A stretch of 60,587 nucleotides of DNA, from the NCBI RefSeq assembly GCF_004353915.1, contig NZ_SMRP01000018.1:61647-122233 (forward strand). Reading direction: 5' to 3'. Of this stretch, positions 52,041-60,175 are shown in pieces (position 1 is the stretch's first letter; the number at the start of each line of letters is the position of its first letter). This stretch comes from Paraburkholderia silviterrae (lineage in GTDB: Bacteria; Pseudomonadota; Gammaproteobacteria; Burkholderiales; Burkholderiaceae). The notes under the pieces are model-generated. The model was not told the DNA's origin. It did not search any database and saw nothing but the letters and a program-made list of their open reading frames with translations. The position numbers were made by a program, and so were the translations under genes.

Positions 52041-52763
52041 ATGACCGCCCGAGAAATTCCGACCGTCGAGCACCTCACGCTCAGAACCGTCTCCACGCGC
52101 GCAAAACTAGTTGCGATTGCGGAACGATTGTTTGCGGAACGCGGTATCGACAACATTGCGCTAAGCGATATCAACAAGGCTGCCGGTCAGCGCAATAAAA
52201 GCGCAGCGCAATACCACTTCGGCAGCAAGGACGGGCTCTTGCAGGCGATTCTGGACAAGCATGCTCCCGGCATCGTCGCGCGCCGCAACGCAATCCTCGA
52301 CGAACTGGAGGCGCGCGCGAAGCCGACCATGCGGGACGTGGTCGGCGCGTTGCTATACCCGATTGCCGAGAAGATTGCCGACCCTGATGGCGGCAAGGCG
52401 TTCATTCGCATCCACGCGCAACTGGTCGCGACGCACTTGATGTCCATCCACAACTTGTGCACGTCGTCGCTGCAGCTGCGTCAGGTGGACCGGCTCACGC
52501 GCGCGCTGAGTGCGGCGATCGGAGACTTGCCCGAGGTCATCGCGCAGCAGCGCCTGATGCTCGCCGCTATCCTGCTGTTTCACGGGTTGGCCGATCATTC
52601 ACGCATGCAAGATGCCAGCGGCGATACGAACCCAGTGGTGCATAACACGCTATTCATTCAGAACCTGGAGGATTGCCTCGTCGCGCTCCTCACCGCCGAC
52701 GTGTCGCACGCTGCCATCGAGACGCTTTCGGCGATACACACACGCTCTTCTGCAATGTCATAA
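52041..52763 (+). CDS. TetR-family regulator
   Basis: The protein has 240 residues from ATG 52041. The helix-turn-helix (about 25-70) reads ERLFAERGIDNIALSDINKA, AGQRNKSAAQYHFGSKDGLL. The C-terminal domain (about 90-235) binds an unknown ligand. It lies 101 bp after the SDR gene on the same strand and probably regulates the SnoaL/SDR unit. No strong ribosome-binding site is visible. Confidence 0.85.
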   Translation: MTAREIPTVEHLTLRTVSTRAKLVAIAERLFAERGIDNIALSDINKAAGQRNKSAAQYHFGSKDGLLQAILDKHAPGIVARRNAILDELEARAKPTMRDVVGALLYPIAEKIADPDGGKAFIRIHAQLVATHLMSIHNLCTSSLQLRQVDRLTRALSAAIGDLPEVIAQQRLMLAAILLFHGLADHSRMQDASGDTNPVVHNTLFIQNLEDCLVALLTADVSHAAIETLSAIHTRSSAMS

Positions 52764-53549
52764 CGCCGACAGGATGCGAGCGCGGTGCTGGCCAGAGAAG
52801 CCATTCGCCTTGGCGTCTCCCAGTGGCACCACGCTCCAGTCACCACGATACGTAGCTGCTTTGCGCGGACACAGGTGCGCATCGGAGAGATGCTTGCCAT
52901 TCGCCGGCGCCGGTTTGCGAATGTCCGCTAAGGAATGTGCAGCCGCCTCACGGCCCCCAATCACCGACCGTCCGCAAGGGCCGAAGTGTGCGCGTAGCTC
53001 GTCCGTCAGGTCCCGGAGTGCTGCTGCTGTTCAAAGGGCAAGTTTCCCCGCTCGCCGAATGGCAGGTCATGGCCGACCAGCCCCGCTAGCACAACTGCCA
53101 CGATGAGGCGCGGGATGTCCCGTTGCGGCCTCTCTATAGCCCGACACCGTATTGGGGTTGCAGATGCCTACTTATCGCTCCGCTTGCCGCCGACGCCGAC
53201 CTTCCCGCGCCCGACCTTGAGATGAGGCACACAGGGGCGCAGCCTCTTCCTGGAGCCGGCCGTCAATGTAACGTGCTCCGCTGGGTAGCGGGTTGTTCTG
53301 TGCGGCGCGGCCTGACAGGCGGGATGGCCCGGATCGATGCGCTTGATGGCTGACATAACTGGAACCTCCTCAGAGGATTCTATGCCGAAGCGGCACGGCG
53401 GTTTTACCGCCTTCTAAAATTCAACGCCGACGTGCTCGTGTTTTTTCGTCAGTACCTGATAGACACGAACGAGGGTTCCTGGCCGACCACTGCCTGAAGC
53501 GATCGGCCGAAGATGAACTCCCCATCTTGCCGAAGGCGGGACAACAGGT
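52764..53549. other. Gene-poor interval
   Basis: Nearly 790 bp with only short frames. A possible small gene lies at 53168-53356 (listed). A GGCGG-TTTTA-CCGCC hairpin lies at about 53398-53412. Confidence 0.45.
53168..53356 (-). CDS. Possible small basic protein (strong ribosome-binding site)
   Basis: A 62-codon open frame starts at ATG 53356 with GAGGAGG 8 nt upstream, an almost perfect Shine-Dalgarno sequence, which is the main support. The product is basic (SRKRLRPCVPHLKVGRGKVG) with no domain. It may be a new small gene or the 5' end of a lost gene now running into unrelated sequence. Confidence 0.3.
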   Translation of the reverse strand: MSAIKRIDPGHPACQAAPHRTTRYPAEHVTLTAGSRKRLRPCVPHLKVGRGKVGVGGKRSDK

Positions 53550-54002
53550 CTAATCCGCCGCCATCCGCCGTCGCGCGCTCATAAAAGAGCCGGTCGGCTG
53601 GCGCTCCGGCGCGAAGCGGTCGAAGCCCACAGGGCAGGGCATGTCGATATAAACCGCTTCCATTCCCTGCCGGCTATAGCTTTCATGCCAGAAGCCCGCG
53701 CCAGCGCTGTCGCGCAGGAAGTCGCGCCACCAGCGGGAATGTGGCTCGCTGCGGGTAAAAGCTTCCAGGCTTTCGAGGTCGCGCCAATACTGGCGGATAC
53801 CGACATGGTTGAGGGCGAAGAGGAATTGCTCGCTCGACAGCAATCCTGGTGGCGGGTCTGACTCGATCCGCCGCAGGCCTTTGCCGATGCCGAGCAAGGC
53901 GGCGATCCCTCGCAACCGGCGGACGCGAAAGCCCAAAATGATGACCACGAGATTCGGAAAAGCGCTGAGATCGACGGATCTTCGGATGACGGAGGCTTGC
54001 AT
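53550..54002 (-). CDS. DUF4188-family (monooxygenase-like) protein
   Basis: The protein has 150 residues from ATG 54002 (AAGGAG 6-7 nt upstream). VDLSAFPNLVVIILGFRVRR, LLSSEQFLFALNHVGIRQYW, SLEAFTRSEPHSRWWRDFLR and MEAVYIDMPCPVGFDRFAP match DUF4188, a dimeric alpha-beta-barrel-like family related to phenylacetaldoxime dehydratase and small monooxygenases. It is divergent from a TetR gene with two operator boxes between the genes, so it is a repressed target. Confidence 0.85.
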   Translation of the reverse strand: MQASVIRRSVDLSAFPNLVVIILGFRVRRLRGIAALLGIGKGLRRIESDPPPGLLSSEQFLFALNHVGIRQYWRDLESLEAFTRSEPHSRWWRDFLRDSAGAGFWHESYSRQGMEAVYIDMPCPVGFDRFAPERQPTGSFMSARRRMAAD

Positions 54003-54014
54003 GGCGGCTCCTTG

Positions 54015-54060
54015 CTGTTTACGCTGTAAGCGTAGGCTCTTTTGATTACAGTGTAAACAG
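54015..54060. promoter_or_regulatory. Pair of TTAC-N3-GTAA operator boxes between DUF4188 and TetR genes
   Basis: CTGTTTACGCTGTAA (54015-54029) and TTACAGTGTAAACAG (54046-54060) are inverted copies with a single mismatch, separated by 16 bp. Each contains an 11-bp box, TTACGCTGTAA and TTACAGTGTAA, of near-palindromic TTAC-N3-GTAA form, typical of TetR operators. The right box touches the TetR start codon, so autorepression is likely. Confidence 0.75.
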
Positions 54061-54062
54061 CG

Positions 54063-54650
54063 ATGAGCGATTCCGTATTGTCCCTTCGTGACCGGCTGGT
54101 TGATTGCGCGCTGGCCTTGCTCGAACAGGATGAAAGCGATGTCAGCCTGCGCGCGGTTGCGCGGGCTGCAGGTGTGTCGGCGATGGCGCCCTATCGCCAT
54201 TTCGAAGACAAGGCGGCGCTGATGGGCGCCGTCGCGCTCAAGGGCTTTGCCATGCTGGAGGCGGACGCCGCACGGGCCGATGAGGCGGACGATCCGGGCG
54301 AAGCGCTGACCGCGCAGGGCTTGGCCTATGTTGATTTCGCTCGCGCGCATCCTGCGCTGTTCCGGCTGATGTTCGCGGCTGGGGCGGGGTTGGACCTGCC
54401 GCATGAGGATTGCCAGGGCGCTTATGGGTTGATGGCGCGGCGGGTGGCAGAACTGGCTCCGGATCGGGCCGCGGCGGGGGCGCTTGCCTGCTGGGGGCTG
54501 GTGCACGGGTTGGCGACGTTGGCGCTCGACGGACGAATCCCGGCCGATCCGGCCAGTGAGAGGGCGGCGATCGCCTTGATGGCGCAAGCGCTGAGGGCGC
54601 CGCCGCATGACCGCGAAGGCGGTCATCAGAACAAGAGCGTGTTGATGTAG
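54063..54650 (+). CDS. TetR/AcrR-family repressor (WHG-domain type)
   Basis: The protein has 195 residues. The helix-turn-helix (about 5-55) reads DRLVDCALALLEQDESDVSL, RAVARAAGVSAMAPYRHFED. The C-terminal domain with AHPALFRLMFAAG and WGLVHGLATLALDG is the WHG domain of the DUF4188-linked TetR group. It is divergent from the DUF4188 gene and flanked by the operator pair. The 3' end overlaps the neighbouring minus-strand frame by 25 bp. Confidence 0.9.
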   Translation: MSDSVLSLRDRLVDCALALLEQDESDVSLRAVARAAGVSAMAPYRHFEDKAALMGAVALKGFAMLEADAARADEADDPGEALTAQGLAYVDFARAHPALFRLMFAAGAGLDLPHEDCQGAYGLMARRVAELAPDRAAAGALACWGLVHGLATLALDGRIPADPASERAAIALMAQALRAPPHDREGGHQNKSVLM

Positions 54651-55033
54651 CGCGTCTCCGTGATGGGCTCGACTTCGTTCGGCTGGATGCCGTCGATGGC
54701 CGGCAATAGATTGAGGCTGGCTTCCGTAGCCGGCTCGATGCGCGCGCGCACGTCCGCACCGCCCATTGCCGAGTCGAGCTTCGCACCCGCCGCGCTGATG
54801 CCGCCCGCAATGCCATCGCCGATGTTGTTGGTCTTCGACAGGTACGTCGGTTTTGCACCCACGCCCAGCGTGAAGGCGAGCTCCCCGGCGATGCGCGCGC
54901 AGACGTCACTTGCGAGGTCCTTTGCGGTGCCGCTGCCGCCAAGAACGGTAGCCTTGCCGAGCGAGATCACCTTGCCTTCGAGCATGAACGACACACCGAA
55001 ATCAGAGCGCTCCGCCTGGTTATCGGCAGCTTA
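54626..55033 (-). CDS. Unknown protein, probably 5'-truncated
   Basis: The minus-strand frame is open from 55033 to the stop at 54626 and has coding character: MLEGKVISLGKATVLGGSGT, ARIAGELAFTLGVGAKPTYL, NNIGDGIAGGISAAGAKLDS. A GTG at 54994 or ATG at 54985 may start it, but no ribosome-binding site is visible and the frame continues upstream to a stop with the same composition. No family is recognised. The Gly-rich regular pattern suggests a beta-rich or collagen-like exported protein fragment. Confidence 0.4.
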
Positions 55034-55549
55034 TAGAAAGCATTTAGAAAGTGATTTGTTGGAATGCGCGAGTGGGGCTTCGATGGCTGCGCTGCGTAAT
55101 CTCGACCGCTCGCAGCATGAATGGTGAGCGCGCAACCATGTCGCCGCCCTGAAACACAGCAAGTTGCCGAGCATGGCGCCGATGAGCATGACCGGTAACG
55201 CATGGCCATGAAGGCCGCAAGCGTGGATTCTCGACTCGACTCAGATTTAGAATAGGTAGGCGAGCATTCATTTTGCCTACATCGACGTTCTGGCATCGTT
55301 GGCAAGCTTGAGCACGGCAAGCTCATTGGAGCCGTCACCCGAATTTCGGTCTTTTGCGTGGGTGTCGTGATGTATGAGGTGTTTCAGTAGCTTTGATGGG
55401 CAGTGTCACAAGCGGAAGAAATCAAACGTCAAGACCTGCTCGCACGCAAATCCATCGAAAGCCGAGCAGATGGCACGGGCTGCGTCGAGCCGTCGAGTAA
55501 CCGGCCTCAAGCTTGAACTGTGTCCCGCGAGGCGCGGCAGGTCCATAGA
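55034..55549. other. Gene-poor interval
   Basis: No intact gene. On the minus strand around 55120-55200 one frame reads LPVMLIGAMLGNLLCFRAA, which could be a membrane-protein relic. Nothing else can be supported. Confidence 0.35.
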
Positions 55550-58402
55550 CTAGTGACGGCCGATCAAACCGAGTGCCTGCGCGCGCGAGACGGCTTGAGC
55601 GCGCTTGTCCACGGCCAGCTTGACGAAGATGTTCTTCAGGTGAGATTTGACCGTTTCAGGCGTGACGCCCAGCGTGCGCGCGATTTCCTTGTTGGATTGC
55701 CCCTGCGCGATCAATTCGACGATCTTGCGTTCGCGCGCGCTGAGCGGTTCGCGTTCGCCTTCGCCTTCGCGCTGGAGTTGGCTGCCCGGCTCGTAGATCG
55801 CGCGCCACCCGTCGAGCAGGCGCTCGAGCCACGCGGCAGTTTCTCTTGTGCGCGGCGTGTCGCGAAAGCGTTCGCGTGCGAGCTTCAATAGCGGCCCGAT
55901 TTCCACGCCATGATCGAGAATGGATTGATAAAGGCCGGCGGGCGCGCAAAGCTGCGCCACTTGCTCGAATGCCCCGAGTGCGCGCTCTTGCTTGCCTGCG
56001 GCGAGCCACGTCATGGCGAGCACCGTGCGAAGCCGCGCCGCCAGCCAGGTGCCGTGCAGGCGTTCGCAGCGCGCGAGCGCCGCGTGCGATGCGTCCGCCG
56101 CCTCGGATAGCTGCTGGCGCTTCAGCGCGAGGAGGGCAACCGCGAGATCGCGAAAGTTCTCGATCTCGGGCGAGACGGGGGAAGCGGAAGATTTGGCGGG
56201 GCGCGCGAGCTGGCCAAGTTCCGCCACGCACACCGTGGCTTCGGTGATGCGGTTTTCGGCGAGATAGAGGCGGGTGCGCTCGACAAGTGCGGCCGCGAGC
56301 AGGCGGCTCCAGCCGCGCGCCTGACCGAGCGCTTGCGCCTGATCCAGCAACAGGTGAGCACCGGCATAGTTCTGGCGCACCTGGGCGATGCGCACGAGGA
56401 TGCGGTAGGCAATCAGCACGCTGTCGAGCAGCACGGCGCGCTCGATGACCGGCATGAGCTCGACGAGCAGCGCTTCGGCCTCGTCCAGGCGGCCGTGCTC
56501 GTAGTGAATCTGCGCGATCATGGGCGCGCATAGTGCGGCCGAGACCGAGTGCGGACCGGCGTGGCGTTCGGCGAGCTGCATCGCTTCGTCGAAGCGGCGT
56601 GCCGCGATCGGAACATGCAGTTGCTGCAATTCCGCATGCCCGAGCAGGCACAGCCGATAGACCGATGAAAAAACACTGCGCTGGTCTTCTTCGAGCGAGT
56701 CGGGAATCCACGGTGTCGCGTAGAGCGCTTCGAGATCCCCGCTCTTCCAGTGGCAAAAGCGCGCGACATTGGAAACCGCATTGCGGGTCCAGACGTCGGT
56801 CGACGGTCCGTTCAGGAAACGCCGCGCGAGCTCGAGCGCGAGCCCCGGATTGTCCTGCAGGGCCGCGAGCGCCGATCGTATCGCGAGACAGCTCCAGCGG
56901 ATCGCCTCGGCATCCGGGCTGGCGTCCGGGTTTGCGTCCGGGTTTGCGTCCGCGTTGGCGCTCGGGTTTGCGTCCCGGTTGGCGTCGATTTCGCGCGCTT
57001 GTGCATCGCGCTCGATCGAGTCGAGCATCTGGGCGGCTTCGTCGAAGCGCATCGAGAGCGCCGTGCCCCACGCCGTCGCGAGCGTGACGCTTACTTGCGC
57101 GCGCATCAGATCGGACGGGAACTGGCGTTGCCAGCCGACCAGCGTCAGCAGATCGCCGCGCTTGAGCAGCGACTGAGCACAGCGCTCCATCAGGCGAATC
57201 GCCTCGCCGGTCGCGCCGGCAGCGATGGCGTGCCTGACCGCATCGGTCCATTGCTCCTCGCGCGCGTACCAATGCCAGGCGCGGTCGTGCAAGTGCGCGA
57301 GTTCGTCGCGATGCCGGTCTTGCAGGCGCCGTTGCAGGTATTCGGCCATCAGGCGGTGATAGCGGAACCAGCGTCCTTCCTGGTCCAGCGGCTCGAGCAG
57401 CAGTTGACGGGCCACGATGCTCTCGAGCATGTCCTGGCTGCGCGTGACGCCCGTGAGCGCTTCGCACAATGGCGCGGACAGGCGCTCGAGGATGGCGGTG
57501 CGCAGCATGAACGCGTGCATCGCGGGCGGCAGGTGCGCGAGGATGTCCTCGAGATAGTCGGACACCGGCTTCGACGCGCCCGTTGGCACACTGCCTGGCG
57601 CGCCCGTCATCCAGCCGTGCGGGTGTTCCTCGCGGGCCAATGCCGACGCCGAGAGGCGCAACGCGGCGGCCCAGCCTTCGGTCGTTGCGTGCAGCGATTT
57701 GAGCTCGCCCGAGCGCAGCTTGCCGGGACATGCGCGCTCGACAAAGCGGCGCGTCTCGTCGAAATTGAACCGCAATGCCGACGCGTCGATTTCGCAGAGC
57801 TCATTGCCGGCACGCAGCTTGGCAAGCGGCAGCGGCGGGTCGACCCGCGTGCAAATCACGACATGGACATTGGATGGCACATTGAGGACGAAGCGCGACA
57901 TGGCCTCGTGAATGGTCGCATCGCCGATCAGATGATAGTCGTCGATAAACAGATAGAGCTCGTCGTCGACTTCCGCCAGTTCGTTGATGAGCGCCGCCGC
58001 AAGCGAATTCGCGGGCACGAAGGTCGCCTCCGCGGTCAAGCCGATTGCGGAAGCGCCCACCGTGCCGCATGCGCGCTGCAACGCGTGGGCAAGGTGATGA
58101 AAGTAGTGTGCGGGTTCGTCGTCGTCCGCGTCGAGAGACAGCCAGGCCACGCGCGCGCCGTGCGCGCGCAACGCGTCGAGCCAGCTCAGCGCGAGGGAGG
58201 TCTTGCCGAATCCAGCAGGAGCCCTAATGATGGCGACGCGTTGCGTTTCCAGCCGCTGGTGGTACGCGTTGAAGCGGGGCCGCTCGATCAGGCCTGCGGG
58301 CAAGCGCGGCGGAACGACTTTCGTCGCCAGCAAAAGGGGCGGCCTCGTCACGGGCATCGCTTCGGGCACTGCTTGCGTCACGGTTGAACGTCTCCCGGGC
58401 AT
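55550..58402 (-). CDS. MalT-type LuxR transcriptional regulator with an expanding Asp-Ala-Asn-Pro repeat
   Basis: The protein has 950 residues, close to the ~900 of MalT/AcoK/AlkS. The N-terminal P-loop is RAPAGFGKTSLALSWLDALR (about 60), Walker B is LYLFIDDYHLIGD, and a TPR-like helical region (about 370-870) leads to the LuxR helix-turn-helix (about 885-945): LSARERKIVELIAQGQSNKE, IARTLGVTPETVKSHLKNIF. These regulators bind an inducer through the TPR part and activate promoters in an ATP-dependent way. In the TPR part an in-frame repeat DANPSANADANPDANPDASP is encoded by 12-bp units. The coniferyl-aldehyde-dehydrogenase gene behind it is a plausible target. Confidence 0.92.
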   Translation of the reverse strand: MPGRRSTVTQAVPEAMPVTRPPLLLATKVVPPRLPAGLIERPRFNAYHQRLETQRVAIIRAPAGFGKTSLALSWLDALRAHGARVAWLSLDADDDEPAHYFHHLAHALQRACGTVGASAIGLTAEATFVPANSLAAALINELAEVDDELYLFIDDYHLIGDATIHEAMSRFVLNVPSNVHVVICTRVDPPLPLAKLRAGNELCEIDASALRFNFDETRRFVERACPGKLRSGELKSLHATTEGWAAALRLSASALAREEHPHGWMTGAPGSVPTGASKPVSDYLEDILAHLPPAMHAFMLRTAILERLSAPLCEALTGVTRSQDMLESIVARQLLLEPLDQEGRWFRYHRLMAEYLQRRLQDRHRDELAHLHDRAWHWYAREEQWTDAVRHAIAAGATGEAIRLMERCAQSLLKRGDLLTLVGWQRQFPSDLMRAQVSVTLATAWGTALSMRFDEAAQMLDSIERDAQAREIDANRDANPSANADANPDANPDASPDAEAIRWSCLAIRSALAALQDNPGLALELARRFLNGPSTDVWTRNAVSNVARFCHWKSGDLEALYATPWIPDSLEEDQRSVFSSVYRLCLLGHAELQQLHVPIAARRFDEAMQLAERHAGPHSVSAALCAPMIAQIHYEHGRLDEAEALLVELMPVIERAVLLDSVLIAYRILVRIAQVRQNYAGAHLLLDQAQALGQARGWSRLLAAALVERTRLYLAENRITEATVCVAELGQLARPAKSSASPVSPEIENFRDLAVALLALKRQQLSEAADASHAALARCERLHGTWLAARLRTVLAMTWLAAGKQERALGAFEQVAQLCAPAGLYQSILDHGVEIGPLLKLARERFRDTPRTRETAAWLERLLDGWRAIYEPGSQLQREGEGEREPLSARERKIVELIAQGQSNKEIARTLGVTPETVKSHLKNIFVKLAVDKRAQAVSRAQALGLIGRH
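56928..56991. repeat. In-frame 12-bp tandem repeat inside the MalT-type regulator gene
   Basis: Units of GCGTCCGGGTTT and close variants occur about five times on the plus strand, each coding Asn-Pro-Asp-Ala on the minus strand. Copy number can change by slippage without shifting the frame. Confidence 0.7.
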
Positions 58403-58521
58403 CCTGCGGCATTGTTCTTGTCGTCGCGCCGGCCGCCCGAAACGGGGCGGGGCGCGACGGATGGGCGAGCCGCGCGACGGCGGCTCGGTCCATCATACGC
58501 CAGGCGCACGTTGGGCACACG

Positions 58522-59961
58522 TCATGCGGCGATCATCCCGTTCACGGCGTCCTGCGTTTGCGCGAGATACGGCGCGCGCATCAGGAGGTTCGATTCACCG
58601 CCCGCGCTCTGGAATACGACGGGTTTTGCATGGCTGAACGTGCGGTAGCCATATTCGCCGTGGTAGTGGCCCATGCCGGAAGCGCCAACCCCGCCGAACG
58701 GCAGCGAGTCGAAGAACACGTGGGTCATTGCGTCGTTCACCACCAGCGCGCCGGACGTGGTGCGTCGCGCAACCCGCTGCTGCTCTGCCGGATCGTCGCC
58801 GAAGTAGTAGAGCGCGAGCGGACGCGGACGGCTGTTGATGAACGCAAGCGCATCGTCGAGCGTCTCGTAGGTCACGACAGGCAGCACCGGCCCGAAAATC
58901 TCTTCCTGCATCACGCGCATGGTATCGGTGGCGCCGGTAATGATTGTCGGCGCCATCTTGCGCACGGCCGGATCGTTGAGATCTTCGTGGTGCGGGGCGA
59001 GGCTCACAGTGCTGGCGCCCTTCTGGCTGGCATCCTCGACGAGTGCGAGCTGACGCTCGAAGCCGCGCACGTCGATCATCGCCGTATAGTCGGGATTCTC
59101 GCGCATGGTGGGATACATCTGCGCCACCGCGGCTTCGGCATGGGCCACGAAGGCACGCACGCGATCCGCCGGAATCAGGACATAGTCGGGCGAGAGGCAG
59201 ATTTGGCCTGCATTGAAGGTCTTGACGGTGAGCACGCGTTCGGCGACGCGTTGCAGGTCGGCGTGCGGGCTCACCAGCACGGGCGACTTGCCGCCCAGTT
59301 CCAGGGTGACGGGGACGAGGTTTTCGGATGCCGCGCGCATGACGTGATGCGCTACCTGCGTGCTGCCGGTGAACACCAGGTGGTCGAAGGGTTGTGCGCT
59401 GAAGGCTGCGCCGGTTTCGGGGCCGCCGAGCACGGTGGTCAGTTCATCGCTGTTGAAGTACTGCGCGATCAGCTCGGCCATGAGTGCGGATGTGTTCGGT
59501 GTGAGTTCCGATGGCTTGAGGATCGCGCGGTTGCCGGCCGCGAAGGCGCCGGCGAGTGGGCCGAAGGCCAGCACGATAGGGAAATTCCAGGGGCTGATGA
59601 TCCCTACGACGCCAAGCGGCTGATATTCGACGCGGGTTTTTACGCCGGGGAAGGGTTCTATTGTTGCTGGTTGTGACATCCATGCGTCGAGGTGCTCGCG
59701 GTTGAATTTCAGTCCCTCGATTGACGCGAGAATGTCGGCCAGGAGCGTTTGTTGTTTGCCGCGGCAGCTGTAGTCGGTGTTGATGGCGTCTGCGAGCGCG
59801 TCCTTGTGCGAGCGCAGTAGGTCGATCGCGCGATCGAGGCGGTCCTTGCGGAGGGCGGCCGAAGGCGGGCCTTCCTTGATTTGGGTTGCTTTCATTGCGT
59901 CGAGATGGGCGCGGATTTGTGCGCCTGACGGCTCGATGGGAAGTTTGAATTTGTTTGGCAT
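58522..59961 (-). CDS. Coniferyl-aldehyde-dehydrogenase-like aldehyde dehydrogenase
   Basis: The protein has 479 residues, the family length. GIISPWNFPIVLAFGPLAGA and GNRAILKPSELTP bind NAD(P)+. The general base Glu is in VTLELGGKSPVLVSP, and the nucleophile Cys is in FNAGQICLSPDYVLIP; this NAGQICLxPDYVL form is typical of the CalB/coniferyl-aldehyde group rather than betaine or succinate-semialdehyde dehydrogenases. It ends with the FGGVGASGMGHYHGEYGYRT loop. It oxidises aromatic or long aldehydes to acids. It lies 119 bp after the MalT-type regulator on the same strand. Confidence 0.9.
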   Translation of the reverse strand: MPNKFKLPIEPSGAQIRAHLDAMKATQIKEGPPSAALRKDRLDRAIDLLRSHKDALADAINTDYSCRGKQQTLLADILASIEGLKFNREHLDAWMSQPATIEPFPGVKTRVEYQPLGVVGIISPWNFPIVLAFGPLAGAFAAGNRAILKPSELTPNTSALMAELIAQYFNSDELTTVLGGPETGAAFSAQPFDHLVFTGSTQVAHHVMRAASENLVPVTLELGGKSPVLVSPHADLQRVAERVLTVKTFNAGQICLSPDYVLIPADRVRAFVAHAEAAVAQMYPTMRENPDYTAMIDVRGFERQLALVEDASQKGASTVSLAPHHEDLNDPAVRKMAPTIITGATDTMRVMQEEIFGPVLPVVTYETLDDALAFINSRPRPLALYYFGDDPAEQQRVARRTTSGALVVNDAMTHVFFDSLPFGGVGASGMGHYHGEYGYRTFSHAKPVVFQSAGGESNLLMRAPYLAQTQDAVNGMIAA

Positions 59962-60141
59962 GGGTAGGTTTCAGGTTTTCAAGTGGTTAGTTGAGACGCC
60001 AACGGTGGCGACGGTTTTTTATCGGTTTGATTGGATTGTGATTGGTGTGTAGTTTGGTATGCTTATTTTTTGGTTACTGCGGCGTTGGCCTTTCCTTGTT
60101 TTCATGTCGGTATATTGGTGTTGCCCCTGTGCGGGGCGGCA
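59962..60141. other. Promoter region of the aldehyde dehydrogenase gene
   Basis: About 180 bp of AT-rich sequence without coding potential, probably the promoter and leader of the minus-strand gene. No operator is recognised. Confidence 0.4.
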
Positions 60142-60175
60142 CCTACTTTTCTTTGCAGCGGCAAAGAAAAGTAGG
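60142..60175. repeat. Perfect 15-bp-stem hairpin, CCTACTTTTCTTTGC
   Basis: CCTACTTTTCTTTGC (60142-60156), loop AGCG, GCAAAGAAAAGTAGG (60161-60175). The same words are common in Burkholderia intergenic repeats. The right arm of this hairpin is also the start of the large inverted repeat. Confidence 0.85.

Noticed and set aside
56750..58387. 545-codon plus-strand frame opposite the MalT-type regulator
   Set aside because: Antisense artefact of high GC; the regulator on the minus strand has P-loop and helix-turn-helix motifs.
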